DNA of 31,603 bases from a virus: positions 1-31,603 of the IMG/VR virus record IMGVR_UViG_3300010883_009513; one strand, 5' to 3'. The notes beneath the pieces are model-generated. The model saw nothing but the letters and a program-made list of their open reading frames with translations. It was not told the DNA's origin and made no database searches. Within the stretch, counting starts at the first letter, position 1. Every line of letters starts with the position of its first letter. The position numbers and the translations under genes were made by a program. This document shows, one piece after another, positions 6,937-14,574 of this stretch.

Positions 6937-8236
6937 ATCTGATAATTCGAGGTTGTTTAAAGAAAAAGTCCTTACTGATAATAAGGACAACCCAACACTA
7001 AAACGTGTATTACAGGCCGCTCTGGACCCGTATACTCAATACTACCAACGCAAGATTCCCGAGTACACTCGCAAAGAAGGAACAATGTCATTAGACTGGG
7101 CATTGGGTTCTCTGCTAGTGTTAACGTCACGGGAAGAGACTGGAAACGCCGCAATAGGACGCTTAAAGAACACTCTTGGTAGACTGAGTGAAGATGATGC
7201 TGAAGTATTAAAGCGTGTGGTATCGAAGGACCTGAAGTGTGGCGTATCAATAGCAACAGTCAATAAGGTGTTTGGGAAAGATTTTATCAGCACCTACCCT
7301 TGTATGTTAGCAAGTGCATTCAATCAAAAATCATTTAAAGCAATCAAATATCCTGCCATCGCTCAGACAAAGATGGATGGGATGAGAGCAAATATCCTTA
7401 TAAATGCAGAAGGTGGAGTTGAGGTCCGTTCAAGAAGTGGACGTGAAATAGACCTCCTCGGGCATTTCGATGAGTTTGTTATGAAGATATTTTATAAGTC
7501 TGCCGTACTGGATGACTTAAATCATTTTTACGGTGCTGTCCTTGATGGTGAGTTACTAGTTCTAGATACTAATGGAGATATATTAGATAGAAAGACTGGT
7601 AATGGCATTCTCAATAAAGCAGTGAAGGGAACCATATCAGAAGAAGAAGCCTCACGAGTAAGAATGTGGGCTTGGGATATGATTCCTCTTGAGAACTTTA
7701 AATCAGGAAATTGTGCAATACCATACTTTGACCGACTTGCTGTACTGAACGAAAGAATGCAAGCCGTGTACAATATTCAAGAAGATAGTTTAGTTAACAT
7801 CCTTCCAGCAGAAATGGTAGGAAGTTATGAGGAAGCAGAAGCGGCCTTTAACGAGGCTTTAGATGCTGGTGAAGAAGGAATCATTGTGAAAAATGGTGAT
7901 TCGCCTTGGGAGAACAAGCGTTCTAAATACCAAGTGAAGATGAAAGCCGAATTAGAAGCAGACCTTTTAGTAGAATCAATTGTTGAAGGTTCTGGAAAAT
8001 ATCAAGGATTAGTTGGTTCTTTGAGTTGCACATCTAAAGACGGAAGTCTGAAGGTAAATGTTGGCTCAGGACTTACTGATATCGACAGGAATAAATCGCC
8101 CGATGAATTTATCGGAAAGATAATTTCCGTAAAATATAACGAAAAGATTAAGGACAAGAGCAACGACACTTGGTCATTGTTCTTACCTATCTTTCAAGAA
8201 TTAAGATTAGATAAATCAGAAGCAGATAATCTTTAG
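6902..8236 (+). CDS. ATP-dependent DNA ligase (gp30 type)
   Basis: 444 residues, somewhat shorter than T4 gp30 (487). The nucleotidyltransferase motif I KMDGMR carries the adenylated lysine at about residue 157 (T4 ligase uses Lys159). Other motifs follow: VRSRSGRE (motif Ia-like), LDGELLVLD (motif III), EGIIVKNGDSPWENKRSKYQVKMK (motifs IV-V). The C-terminal OB-fold has SGLTDIDR and ISVKYNE. It seals nicks between Okazaki fragments. The start ATG ATG at 6902 lies within the glutaredoxin gene; the overlap suggests coupled translation. Confidence 0.96.
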   Translation: MMEVSKILSTLESDNSRLFKEKVLTDNKDNPTLKRVLQAALDPYTQYYQRKIPEYTRKEGTMSLDWALGSLLVLTSREETGNAAIGRLKNTLGRLSEDDAEVLKRVVSKDLKCGVSIATVNKVFGKDFISTYPCMLASAFNQKSFKAIKYPAIAQTKMDGMRANILINAEGGVEVRSRSGREIDLLGHFDEFVMKIFYKSAVLDDLNHFYGAVLDGELLVLDTNGDILDRKTGNGILNKAVKGTISEEEASRVRMWAWDMIPLENFKSGNCAIPYFDRLAVLNERMQAVYNIQEDSLVNILPAEMVGSYEEAEAAFNEALDAGEEGIIVKNGDSPWENKRSKYQVKMKAELEADLLVESIVEGSGKYQGLVGSLSCTSKDGSLKVNVGSGLTDIDRNKSPDEFIGKIISVKYNEKIKDKSNDTWSLFLPIFQELRLDKSEADNL

Positions 8237-8246
8237 AAAGGCGTAG

Positions 8247-8447
8247 ATGGAAGTTCGAGTAAGAAACAACAATGTCGAAAAAGCAATTAAGATTTTAAAG
8301 AAGAAACTCCAGAAAGAAGGCTTGTTCCGAGAGTTGCGAATAAAAGAGTTCTATGAAAAGCCTAGTGAAAAGAAACGAAGGCGAGATAAAGATTCAAAAA
8401 ACCGTGTTGCAAAAGCACTACGAGATAAACTTAAAGAAGAGAGATAA
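8247..8447 (+). CDS. rpsU: ribosomal protein bS21
   Basis: 66 residues matching bS21 across its length. It starts [20 protein letters not shown] and has the diagnostic middle [20 protein letters not shown], followed by a basic tail. bS21 sits near the 3' end of 16S rRNA on the small subunit and influences initiation and Shine-Dalgarno pairing. Phage copies are known in marine phages and are thought to enter host ribosomes to favour phage mRNAs. The start follows an AAAGGCG site 10 bases after the ligase gene. Together with the tmRNA and tRNA here it suggests manipulation of host translation. Confidence 0.92.
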   Translation: MEVRVRNNNVEKAIKILKKKLQKEGLFRELRIKEFYEKPSEKKRRRDKDSKNRVAKALRDKLKEER

Positions 8448-8451
8448 TATT

Positions 8452-8643
8452 ATGGACGTTTATGCTGTTAAGCAAGTTTCTACCAAGAAGATTATTGAGT
8501 CAGGCTTCACTAAGAAGTCCGATGCAAAATTAGCCCGCAATGCTCTATGTGAGTCAGTGTGGCAGAAGTTGAAGAAGGATGCTGTAAAGCCCTTCCCATT
8601 TATTGTAACAAAAGGTAAGGAGCATCCGAACTACGATGGCTAA
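8452..8643 (+). CDS. hypothetical protein
   Basis: 63 residues from ATG 8452 with a purine-rich GAAGAGAG site upstream; a start at 8353 inside the bS21 gene is rejected. The sequence (MDVYAVKQVSTKKIIESGF, then KKSDAKLARNALCE) looks like a small alpha/beta domain, as in single-domain phage proteins handling modified residues or nucleic acids, but I cannot assign it. It overlaps the next gene by 8 bases. Confidence 0.6.
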   Translation: MDVYAVKQVSTKKIIESGFTKKSDAKLARNALCESVWQKLKKDAVKPFPFIVTKGKEHPNYDG

Positions 8644-8920
8644 GAAAATAAATCCTTGGACTTTGGAAACTTATGAAGAAAAAGAATGTCCAGATTGTGA
8701 AGAGGACAAAGCCAAATGGGGACTAACGGATTCTATAAAGATGCTAAATAGTGATGAAGTAAAGCAACTTCAGAAAGAACGTCTTGCTATCTGCAAAAAA
8801 TGTGAGCATAGTAAAGACTTGATGGGTCGAGGTTGGATTAATTATTGTGACATTTGTGGATGTATGTTAAATGCGAAAACACGCATTGCATCCTCTAAAT
8901 GTCCAGATGGGAGATGGTGA
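8636..8920 (+). CDS. cysteine-rich putative zinc-binding protein
   Basis: 94 residues with paired cysteines: CPDC at 18-21, then CKKCEH, CDICGC and KCPDGRW in the C-terminal half. The pattern suggests one or two zinc ribbons. Similar small proteins with a terminal CPxGRW are conserved in marine T4-like phages, without an assigned function. It overlaps both neighbours slightly, typical of tightly packed phage genes. Confidence 0.65.
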   Translation: MAKKINPWTLETYEEKECPDCEEDKAKWGLTDSIKMLNSDEVKQLQKERLAICKKCEHSKDLMGRGWINYCDICGCMLNAKTRIASSKCPDGRW

Positions 8921-8927
8921 ATATAAT

Positions 8928-9911
8928 ATGGATTATCAAGAAGCAGGTGTCGACCTATACGAGCAAGAAGTATTTAATGTGAAACTTCAAGGCAAAATGC
9001 CTTGGTTAGGTGGTTTTGCTGGAGCAGTAGATATCGGAGAAGATTATCTAGTGTCAAGTTGTGATGGAATTGGAACTAAAATTCAACTCTATCTAGACAA
9101 CAAAGACCATCCAGAAGTTAGTATCAAAAATCTAGGTTGGGACCTCGTAGCAATGGTATTTAATGATATCGTTTGTACTGGTGCTGTTCCTATGTTTATG
9201 AACGACTACTTAGCAGTAAATAATTTAAAAGACGCCGAGTTCTTAGATTTAATTGCAGGTATCAATGAAGGATTAGCCGAGATAGGCGTTCCTTGTCCTT
9301 TGATATCAGGTGAAACTGCATTAATGCCCGCTCTGATGGAGAAGGGTAAATTTGATATTGCTGGATTCGGTGTTGGTGCTATCAAGAAGGAACTCTTCAT
9401 TGATGGTACGAATATTAAAGAAGGCGATTGGATGATTGGACTAAAATCATCTGGCTTCCATAGCAATGGCTATACGTTAATTCGTAAAGTCTGGCAGACA
9501 CAAAAGTATCGTGCTACTCAAGAAGAAGCCGATGCCCTGCTACCAAAACTACTAACACCGACACGAATTTATGCGTCAACCATATTGAAATTGCTATCGC
9601 AACATCGAAGCAGTGTTAATGGAATTGCTCATATAACTGGTGGTGGTAGAGATAATGTTCTACGCCTTCTAGGCGAAGATATTAACCTTCGTCCTCAGTG
9701 GGATGACAATTGGGAAAAACCAGAAGAATTTGACTGGATTCAAAAGATGGGCAGTATTAGTGACCAAGAAATGAAGCGAGTATTTAATGATGGTATCGGA
9801 ATGGTACTTATTGTTAGCGAAAACTCAGCCGTTGAAGTCATTGAAACATTGACTGCTCTAAAAGAGAGTCCTATTATTTGTGGGAAAATATCCTCAAGGC
9901 TTAAACAGTAA
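8928..9911 (+). CDS. purM: phosphoribosylformylglycinamidine cyclo-ligase (AIR synthetase)
   Basis: 327 residues, close to bacterial PurM (about 345). It catalyses the ATP-dependent ring closure of FGAM to aminoimidazole ribotide, step 5 of purine synthesis. Family motifs in order are YQEAGVD, SSCDGIGTKIQLYL, MVFNDIVCTGAVPMFMNDYLA, SGETALMP, GFGVGAIKK, LKSSGFHSNGYTL and HITGGGRDNVLRLL. ATG 8928 fits the family start; a start at 8871 inside the previous gene is rejected. Auxiliary purM genes are known in marine T4-like phages and probably raise purine supply for genome synthesis. Confidence 0.95.
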   Translation: MDYQEAGVDLYEQEVFNVKLQGKMPWLGGFAGAVDIGEDYLVSSCDGIGTKIQLYLDNKDHPEVSIKNLGWDLVAMVFNDIVCTGAVPMFMNDYLAVNNLKDAEFLDLIAGINEGLAEIGVPCPLISGETALMPALMEKGKFDIAGFGVGAIKKELFIDGTNIKEGDWMIGLKSSGFHSNGYTLIRKVWQTQKYRATQEEADALLPKLLTPTRIYASTILKLLSQHRSSVNGIAHITGGGRDNVLRLLGEDINLRPQWDDNWEKPEEFDWIQKMGSISDQEMKRVFNDGIGMVLIVSENSAVEVIETLTALKESPIICGKISSRLKQ

Positions 9912-10330
9912 TGACATATGAATCCACACTTTTATTGCCTGCCGCCTTAGGTTCAGCAATGCCATTAATGATGATAAATTTTGGTAATCGTTATACAACT
10001 GTTGCAACATTAATCAGGAAGATACATAACGAATTAATGGTAAAGAAGTTAACAAAGAAGGACAAACAAACAAATTTATATTTAAAGCAAATTGTGGTAC
10101 TCCGAAAACGGTTAACACTTAATCGAATTACTGCAACTTTAGCCGCCAGTGGATTTCTTTGTAATTTAATTTCTTTGTATTTTGGATATACAGGAAGTGT
10201 ATTAGAGTTTGGATATTTCTTTACTCTAGGAATTGCTTTGTTTGGAATTGCAATTGTACTTTATATTCTTGAATTGCAATTGGCTACTCGTGCTTTAGAT
10301 ACTCACCTACAAGACTTGGAAGAATTATGA
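9911..10330 (+). CDS. membrane protein, DUF2721-like
   Basis: 139 residues with hydrophobic segments near residues 5-22, 80-98 and 102-122, separated by a long basic region (IRKIHNELMVKKLTKKDKQ). The arrangement of N-terminal helix, charged cytoplasmic helix with conserved Asn/Arg, and two C-terminal helices resembles DUF2721 proteins. Their function is unknown. It begins in a TAATG overlap with purM and overlaps the next gene by ATGA. Confidence 0.6.
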   Translation: MTYESTLLLPAALGSAMPLMMINFGNRYTTVATLIRKIHNELMVKKLTKKDKQTNLYLKQIVVLRKRLTLNRITATLAASGFLCNLISLYFGYTGSVLEFGYFFTLGIALFGIAIVLYILELQLATRALDTHLQDLEEL

Positions 10331-10653
10331 CACAAGAAAGTATTAAGATTTTTGTAGACATTGATGGTACTATATGTACAACAGATGAAAAGCACGATTA
10401 TAATGCGGCTGAACCATTACCTAGCCGAATTGACCGTATAAATATTTTGCACGATGAAGGTCACGAGATTACATATTGGACTGGGCGAGGTGGACAATCA
10501 GGAATTGATTGGACTGAACTTACCATTAAACAGTTAGAGCAATGGGGTGCGAAATACACATTCTTAATTGTTGGTCAAAAGCCACATTTTGATTTGTATG
10601 TTTGCGATAAATCTATTAATGCAGATAGATTTTTTACGGAGGTAGTAATTTAA
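10327..10653 (+). CDS. HAD-superfamily phosphatase
   Basis: 108 residues. HAD motif I is FVDIDGTIC, with the nucleophile Asp11 and general acid Asp13. Motif II is probably the Thr in ITYWTGRGG, the conserved Lys is in VGQKPHFD, and DLYVCDKSINADRF resembles the acidic motif. The compact size suggests a capless HAD acting on small phosphorylated or nucleotide substrates. It overlaps both neighbours (ATGA at the start, TAATG at the end). The substrate is not predictable. Confidence 0.8.
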   Translation: MTQESIKIFVDIDGTICTTDEKHDYNAAEPLPSRIDRINILHDEGHEITYWTGRGGQSGIDWTELTIKQLEQWGAKYTFLIVGQKPHFDLYVCDKSINADRFFTEVVI

Positions 10654-10883
10654 TGCCACACGATTTGAAACCGAATAGTCACTTAGAAGGAGCGACACTA
10701 ATGACTCCTTCAGACGCACTAGCCCAATGCGAAGATTGTCGTATTGAAGTAAGCACTAAAGGTGTTGTTATAGATAATAGCACTGGTGATTTAGCGTATG
10801 AGATGATGGGGTTAGTTGTTATTATTTTACTCGGACTTACTGCCTATGCTGGATATCAAATTATTAAGAAGCGGTTTAAGTGA
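10653..10883 (+). CDS. small protein with C-terminal membrane anchor
   Basis: 76 residues, well supported by a GGAGG site. It has a soluble N-terminal part with CEDCRIEV and a single probable transmembrane helix at about residues 50-71 (MGLVVIILLGLTAYAGYQII), ending in KKRFK. This looks like an N-out or tail-anchored protein. No family is recognised. Confidence 0.65.
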   Translation: MPHDLKPNSHLEGATLMTPSDALAQCEDCRIEVSTKGVVIDNSTGDLAYEMMGLVVIILLGLTAYAGYQIIKKRFK

Positions 10884-11029
10884 GTTTTAGGAATGCCTGT
10901 AGACGTTCTTTGGGCCAGCGAATGGGAGATTTTGTTTGGGGACTCACCATATCTTGGGCAGTGTTCTTTGCGGCAGTCCTCGGAGCCACCTTCGTGATGA
11001 TAATTGTCAACTATTTGTACATAACATAG
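10880..11029 (+). CDS. small membrane protein (GTG start), putative
   Basis: 49 residues if started at GTG 10880, which overlaps the previous TGA as GTGA; ATG 10922 would give 35 residues. The sequence has basic residues followed by one strongly hydrophobic helix (WAVFFAAVLGATFVMIIVNYL). It fills the gap between its neighbours. The composition supports a real membrane peptide, but neither start has a clear ribosome site. Confidence 0.5.
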   Translation: MSFRNACRRSLGQRMGDFVWGLTISWAVFFAAVLGATFVMIIVNYLYIT

Positions 11030-11033
11030 GAAT

Positions 11034-11225
11034 ATGATGATAGATAAGATAAATTTTTACCAAGATTCTGAATATCTACGAATACGTAGAGTTGAGAAGA
11101 TTGCAAAAGCAAATACCCTCAAGAGTTACAAGGATTCAACCGCGAGGGTAGATATGGAGAATGCAAAAGGCTCAGAAAGGCGAGCCCCAAAACCTCCAAT
11201 GTCACCATTTGGTGACGAAGATTGA
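11034..11225 (+). CDS. small hypothetical protein
   Basis: 63 residues, rich in charged residues, ending in a proline-rich tail (RRAPKPPMSPFGDED). AGGA lies just upstream; ATG 11034 or 11037 could be used. No family is recognised and no membrane segment is visible. Confidence 0.55.
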   Translation: MMIDKINFYQDSEYLRIRRVEKIAKANTLKSYKDSTARVDMENAKGSERRAPKPPMSPFGDED

Positions 11226-11245
11226 GGTCTGTAATGACTCAATCT
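11219..11245 (+). terminator. hairpin after small-gene cluster
   Basis: AGATTGAG (11219-11226) pairs perfectly with CTCAATCT (11238-11245) around an 11-base loop, spanning the stop of the upstream gene. No strong T-run follows, so it may be a weak terminator or an mRNA-stabilising hairpin before the porin gene. Confidence 0.4.
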
Positions 11246-11282
11246 CTTAACGTAACACAAACAAGGAAACGGCAGTAACAGT

Positions 11283-12191
11283 ATGAATAATTGGATGACA
11301 GCAACATTAGTTGCATTGACATTAGTAATGTCGAATAGAGCGATAGCAGAGCCATCTCCAGATTTGGGCGGGCTAGAAGCAAAACTATTCGGTGAAATTA
11401 ACCAAGCCATAACAACAAATCAATCGGGTGATTCTGATTTTGTGACAGGCGTTAACAGTAGTCATTTCGGAGTTGACTTAACAGATAGTCGCTTCGGTGA
11501 AAATAAATGGTTCGGTCGCATTTCTGCGGACGTAGACCTAAACGATAAAGATGATGGTATTGACACTAAGGATGCTTATGTGGGGTATCAAAAGGGCCCA
11601 CTTGAACTAACCTTTGGTCGCCAAATGAATATGCGTGGTAAAATCAGAGAAGCGACAGTTGGTATCTTTGAGGGACCTAATAAATTTAAAACTCAAAATG
11701 AAGGTCGTGAAGGACAAACTCTCAAAGCACAATATGAGATGGGTACCACAGTTTTTGTAGGAACAGTAACGACAGATATTGGTGCATCTAACACAAAAGT
11801 TGATTCTTGGGAAGTAGGAACATCTTACCTCTTTAGAGATAATATCAATATGGTGTCAGGTTTTGCCAGAGATGAAGATACATCTACGAACACGCTACTT
11901 GGTGGAGTAAACTACACTTGGGGAGATTATCTCTTCGGTGGGACTTATGAAAGAGCATTGAAACACGCTCTGAAGCCAGGCAAAGGAAAATTCAATCTAG
12001 TAGCACAGAAACGACTAGACGATAAGAACACAATCAAGGGTGGATATCAAACTATCGAAAGCGGTACTGATACTTATCTTCTTGAAGCAGTACACGAGTT
12101 CAATGGTTACGGAGCGGTTTATGCCAATGCCGAACATATCACTGAAGACAGTGCTGAAAATTATACGCTAGGATTTAGACTTCGGTTCTAA
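11283..12191 (+). CDS. outer-membrane porin
   Basis: 302 residues. A signal peptide covers about residues 1-22 (LVALTLVMSNRAIAE, probable cut after AIA). The mature part has alternating beta-strand patterns typical of Gram-negative 16-strand porins: WFGRISADVDLND, DAYVGYQKGPLELTFGRQ, FNLVAQKRL and YAVYANAEH-like strands. It ends in GFRLRF, the terminal aromatic signal recognised by the BAM machinery. It is a full-length, apparently intact porin, which is unusual in a lytic-type phage genome. It may change host permeability or replace a receptor porin and so block superinfection. A strong terminator follows. Confidence 0.88.
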   Translation: MNNWMTATLVALTLVMSNRAIAEPSPDLGGLEAKLFGEINQAITTNQSGDSDFVTGVNSSHFGVDLTDSRFGENKWFGRISADVDLNDKDDGIDTKDAYVGYQKGPLELTFGRQMNMRGKIREATVGIFEGPNKFKTQNEGREGQTLKAQYEMGTTVFVGTVTTDIGASNTKVDSWEVGTSYLFRDNINMVSGFARDEDTSTNTLLGGVNYTWGDYLFGGTYERALKHALKPGKGKFNLVAQKRLDDKNTIKGGYQTIESGTDTYLLEAVHEFNGYGAVYANAEHITEDSAENYTLGFRLRF

Positions 12192-12216
12192 AACGAAGAA
12201 AGGCTAGGATGAGATA

Positions 12217-12244
12217 GGGAACACCAGCCGGTGTTCCCTTTTCT
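12217..12244 (+). terminator. bidirectional rho-independent terminator
   Basis: GGGAACACC (12217-12225), loop AGCC, GGTGTTCCC (12230-12238): a perfect 9-bp stem followed by TTTTCTTATT. It lies between the convergent porin gene and the minus-strand gene ending at 12247. Confidence 0.93.
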
Positions 12245-12246
12245 TA

Positions 12247-12789
12247 TTATATGTTCCAAGCAATCGCTCCGCCTTCCGCTTTAGGGTCAACTTTTATATC
12301 CCTAGGGTCTACGGGCTGAGTCTTGTCTAACTTCTTATCCAAATCATCTGGTGTTATCTGTGGCTTAGGACTCATTTCTTCTGTTTCCACAGGCTGAAGA
12401 TTCCCACCAAATAATACTACACAACTCATTCCAGATTCAAGATGAGCAATTAATGAAAATGTAGTAGTGTTGATATTGAAATATTGCATTATTGGTACTT
12501 GTATCGCTCTCGGCATATCGCCTTCTTTTGCGCCAGGAATCTGAATAACACCCATTCCCATAAGCATTTCTTTCTCGCCACGATTACCTTTAAATTCTTG
12601 TAAAATTACTGAGGTCGGACCACAATCAAGAAAAGTCGGCCATTTGCTGATTCCCGTTGGAGCCTGTTGTTGTTCGTCTTTAGGAACTGCTTCAGTTCCT
12701 ATGCTAGCCTCGTGTTCGGCTGCGGCAATTCCAGACCATAAAAAGCCAAATAGCACAGCGACCGAGACGAATATAGATGATTTATTCAC
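12247..12789 (-). CDS. secreted hypothetical protein
   Basis: 180 residues using GTG at 12789, chosen because AAGGAG lies 6 bases upstream and it gives a clean signal peptide (residues 1-24, MNKSSIFVSVAVLFGFLW then SGIAAAEHE). The mature protein has two cysteines (LDCGPTS, GMSCVVLFGG) that could form a disulfide, and a proline/acid-rich C-terminus. It is probably periplasmic. No family is recognised. It is the only minus-strand gene in the first 27 kb, with a TATAAATA late box upstream (12834-12841), suggesting late expression. Confidence 0.72.
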   Translation of the reverse strand: MNKSSIFVSVAVLFGFLWSGIAAAEHEASIGTEAVPKDEQQQAPTGISKWPTFLDCGPTSVILQEFKGNRGEKEMLMGMGVIQIPGAKEGDMPRAIQVPIMQYFNINTTTFSLIAHLESGMSCVVLFGGNLQPVETEEMSPKPQITPDDLDKKLDKTQPVDPRDIKVDPKAEGGAIAWNI

Positions 12790-12833
12790 TGTTTTCTCCT
12801 TTATATCGTATGCAAAGTAACTACTTTGTGAAC

Positions 12834-12841
12834 TATTTATA
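12834..12841 (-). promoter_or_regulatory. T4-type late promoter box
   Basis: Reads TATAAATA on the minus strand, 45 bases upstream of the GTG start of the secreted-protein gene. This is the exact T4 late -10 consensus recognised by gp55 with sliding clamp gp45. Confidence 0.6.
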
Positions 12842-12869
12842 TAAATGTTAAAATAAACGAAGAAAAGGG

Positions 12870-12898
12870 TTGACAACACGCTTTGGATACGTTATAAT
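12870..12898 (+). promoter_or_regulatory. sigma70-type promoter
   Basis: TTGACA 12870-12875, TATAAT 12893-12898, 17-base spacer, with GAAGAAAAGGG upstream. It shares the stretch AAAAGGGTTGACAACACG and a few further bases with the promoter at 31089. Confidence 0.92.
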
Positions 12899-12934
12899 AC
12901 TTGTATAGAATGATTAATGAAGAGGTATTAAATT

Positions 12935-13102
12935 ATGAGTAAAATGAAAGATTATGTTATGGATGTCCAAGAATGGGTTAATGATGTTGTAGCAGATGGG
13001 CAGTGTGATTTTGATAATGTCCATCAAAAAGCGACAGATTTCTTCGGAAATAGTATGGCTGGTGATATAGCGAAAGATTATGTCGAATACGAAATAGCGT
13101 AA
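12935..13102 (+). CDS. small hypothetical protein
   Basis: 55 residues (MSKMKDYVMDVQEWVNDVVADG ... AKDYVEYEIA, acidic and mostly helical). It starts at ATG 12935, 37 bases after a perfect promoter, with AGAGG upstream, and ends 18 bases before the next promoter's -35 box. It is therefore a monocistronic unit. Similar short MxxxxDYVxxVQEWV proteins occur in T4-like phages, without known function. Confidence 0.75.
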   Translation: MSKMKDYVMDVQEWVNDVVADGQCDFDNVHQKATDFFGNSMAGDIAKDYVEYEIA

Positions 13103-13120
13103 AAAAATTCAAAAAAGGGG

Positions 13121-13149
13121 TTGACAAGCCCTTCATTATCTAGTATAAT
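13121..13149 (+). promoter_or_regulatory. sigma70-type promoter
   Basis: TTGACA 13121-13126, TATAAT 13144-13149, 17-base spacer, preceded by AAAAAAGGGG. It drives the gene at 13185. Confidence 0.92.
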
Positions 13150-13154
13150 GTAAT

Positions 13155-13162
13155 TATAAATA
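13155..13162 (+). promoter_or_regulatory. possible late promoter box
   Basis: TATAAATA, the T4 late consensus, directly downstream of the sigma70-type promoter and 22 bases before ATG 13185. The pair could give the gene both early and late expression. Confidence 0.45.
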
Positions 13163-13184
13163 AAGTAAGAGAGTAGGAGAACCT

Positions 13185-13826
13185 ATGAATTTAACTATTA
13201 AAGGCGATACCACATTTCAGTTAGCAACTGATGTTGAGGCGTTTAATGATATCGTAAAGATGTACGATGGCAATAACCACTTCATCAAGGACGTCCTTTA
13301 TCGTGTTGAGAACAAGGGCTCCGTAACGGTTAAGCAGATTTCGGCTGTAGTTAAGTCATACAAATCTGACCTAGAATACAAAGAAAAGAACGAGGAACGC
13401 CTTGCTAGGCTAGTACCGATGAAAGATGGAAAGGGCGAAGTCATAGGACAAGTTGTGTCTATTAAGCAACAGCCAAATCCATACGATTACGGCCAATCTT
13501 ATGTTTATAAGATGTTGGTCGAAGATTTTAGAGGGTACCGTGTATTTGGTACTATTCCTCGTTTCTACCTCGAATTAGAAGAGGAATTGAAACCTGGAGA
13601 TTTCGTGAAGTTTGATGCGAAACTCAAGCAAAAGGAACTAGGATTTGGATTCTATTCATATCCAAAAAACGGTGTTGTCGTTGACGGCGAGACTGCCAAG
13701 ATTACTAAAGAAGAACTCGAAAAACTAAAGCCTAAGAAGAAGGACCAAGAAACAATTAACAAAGAAAAGGCCGTGTTAGCAAAGCAAGCCCACCAACGTG
13801 AGTTGATGGATTTTCTTTCAGCGTAG
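13185..13826 (+). CDS. hypothetical protein, possible OB-fold
   Basis: 213 residues with a strong AGGAG start. The N-terminal half has helical segments. The middle (VIGQVVSIKQQ, YVYKMLVEDFRGYRVFGTIPRFYLELEEELKPGDFVKFDAKL, given here in pieces) has the strand pattern of a single OB-like barrel, as in small nucleic-acid-binding proteins. The C-terminus is lysine-rich and helical. I infer a nucleic-acid-related role, not a defined function. It has its own promoter, suggesting substantial early expression. Confidence 0.65.
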   Translation: MNLTIKGDTTFQLATDVEAFNDIVKMYDGNNHFIKDVLYRVENKGSVTVKQISAVVKSYKSDLEYKEKNEERLARLVPMKDGKGEVIGQVVSIKQQPNPYDYGQSYVYKMLVEDFRGYRVFGTIPRFYLELEEELKPGDFVKFDAKLKQKELGFGFYSYPKNGVVVDGETAKITKEELEKLKPKKKDQETINKEKAVLAKQAHQRELMDFLSA

Positions 13827-13836
13827 ATACAATACA

Positions 13837-13959
13837 ATGAAACCATTAGGTAACGAAAAACAAAATGCTCTTAGTCGAAAATGGACTAAGGCAATGCGTA
13901 AGGCTGGCAAAGCCAAAGCCAGACAGAATAATAAGAAGGTGTCTGTAGACACCCAATGA
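13837..13959 (+). CDS. small basic peptide, putative
   Basis: 40 residues, highly basic (SRKWTKAMRKAGKAKARQNN), starting 10 bases after the upstream stop. The ribosome site is weak. Strong positive charge would suit nucleic-acid binding. The last codons overlap a GGTGTC-TGTA-GACACC hairpin. No homolog is recognised. Confidence 0.45.
   Translation: MKPLGNEKQNALSRKWTKAMRKAGKAKARQNNKKVSVDTQ
13938..13953 (+). other. hairpin; then 13960-14104 without visible genes
   Basis: GGTGTC, loop TGTA, GACACC form a perfect 6-bp stem. No T-run follows, so termination is uncertain. The remaining 145 bases up to the gene at 14105 contain no ORF or promoter that I can support. Confidence 0.4.
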
Positions 13960-14104
13960 CCCGGGCAATGGGGGAAGTCCTATTTGAGATACTATTCTAA
14001 AAGTTTTACTAATCCGTAAGCGTAATAGACATTTGTTTACGATTGATTTCTAAAACGTAGAACCCACTTATTTCGTTAGTTAACATAAAAATGGAACATA
14101 GATT

Positions 14105-14518
14105 ATGAGTTGTAAACACGTACACGAGCATAAACACCTTCCTCTCTGGTTGGTAAAAGTAACTTGGCTAGATGCCGCAGACTACTGTAATGGATGGCAC
14201 GATTTAGATGACCTACCGATTGCAAATAATTTCTTTGAATCCTACGGTATTCAATTCCTCGAAGATGACCTCTCCCTATACCTCACCGAAACAATCCGAG
14301 ACGATTTCTGTGTTGGAACTATCCATCAAATTCCCAAAGGGATGATTCAAGAAATTAAGCGTATTAAGAAGATTAAAGATGTGTGGGGATTTGAGTCGGA
14401 AGAGTCCAAGGCAAATGCTACATTAGACCGCATTGAGAAGGCCTTAGATGATATTGGACCTGCCACGTCAGAGAAAATAATCAAAAAAAAGGTGAAAAAA
14501 AGTAAAGAAAAGGGTTGA
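14105..14518 (+). CDS. hypothetical protein
   Basis: 137 residues. The N-terminus is histidine/cysteine-rich (MSCKHVHEHKHL) and could bind metal. The middle includes WLDAADYCNGWHDLDDLP, and the C-terminus is lysine-rich. The pattern VTWLDA ... IHQIPKGMI resembles conserved small proteins of T4-like phages of unknown function. As with the gene ending at 1691, its last codons (SKEKG then TGA) are the conserved promoter upstream block, and the stop lies in the -35 box of the promoter at 14515. Confidence 0.65.
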   Translation: MSCKHVHEHKHLPLWLVKVTWLDAADYCNGWHDLDDLPIANNFFESYGIQFLEDDLSLYLTETIRDDFCVGTIHQIPKGMIQEIKRIKKIKDVWGFESEESKANATLDRIEKALDDIGPATSEKIIKKKVKKSKEKG

Positions 14519-14542
14519 CATCCTCTGTGGTTAGTGTATAAT
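14515..14542 (+). promoter_or_regulatory. sigma70-type promoter overlapping a stop codon
   Basis: TTGACA 14515-14520 and TATAAT 14537-14542 with a 16-base spacer; AAAGAAAAGGG lies upstream. The TGA of the preceding gene is inside the -35 box. Confidence 0.9.
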
Positions 14543-14574
14543 ATACATATGATAAGAAATAAAGAGGAAAATAT

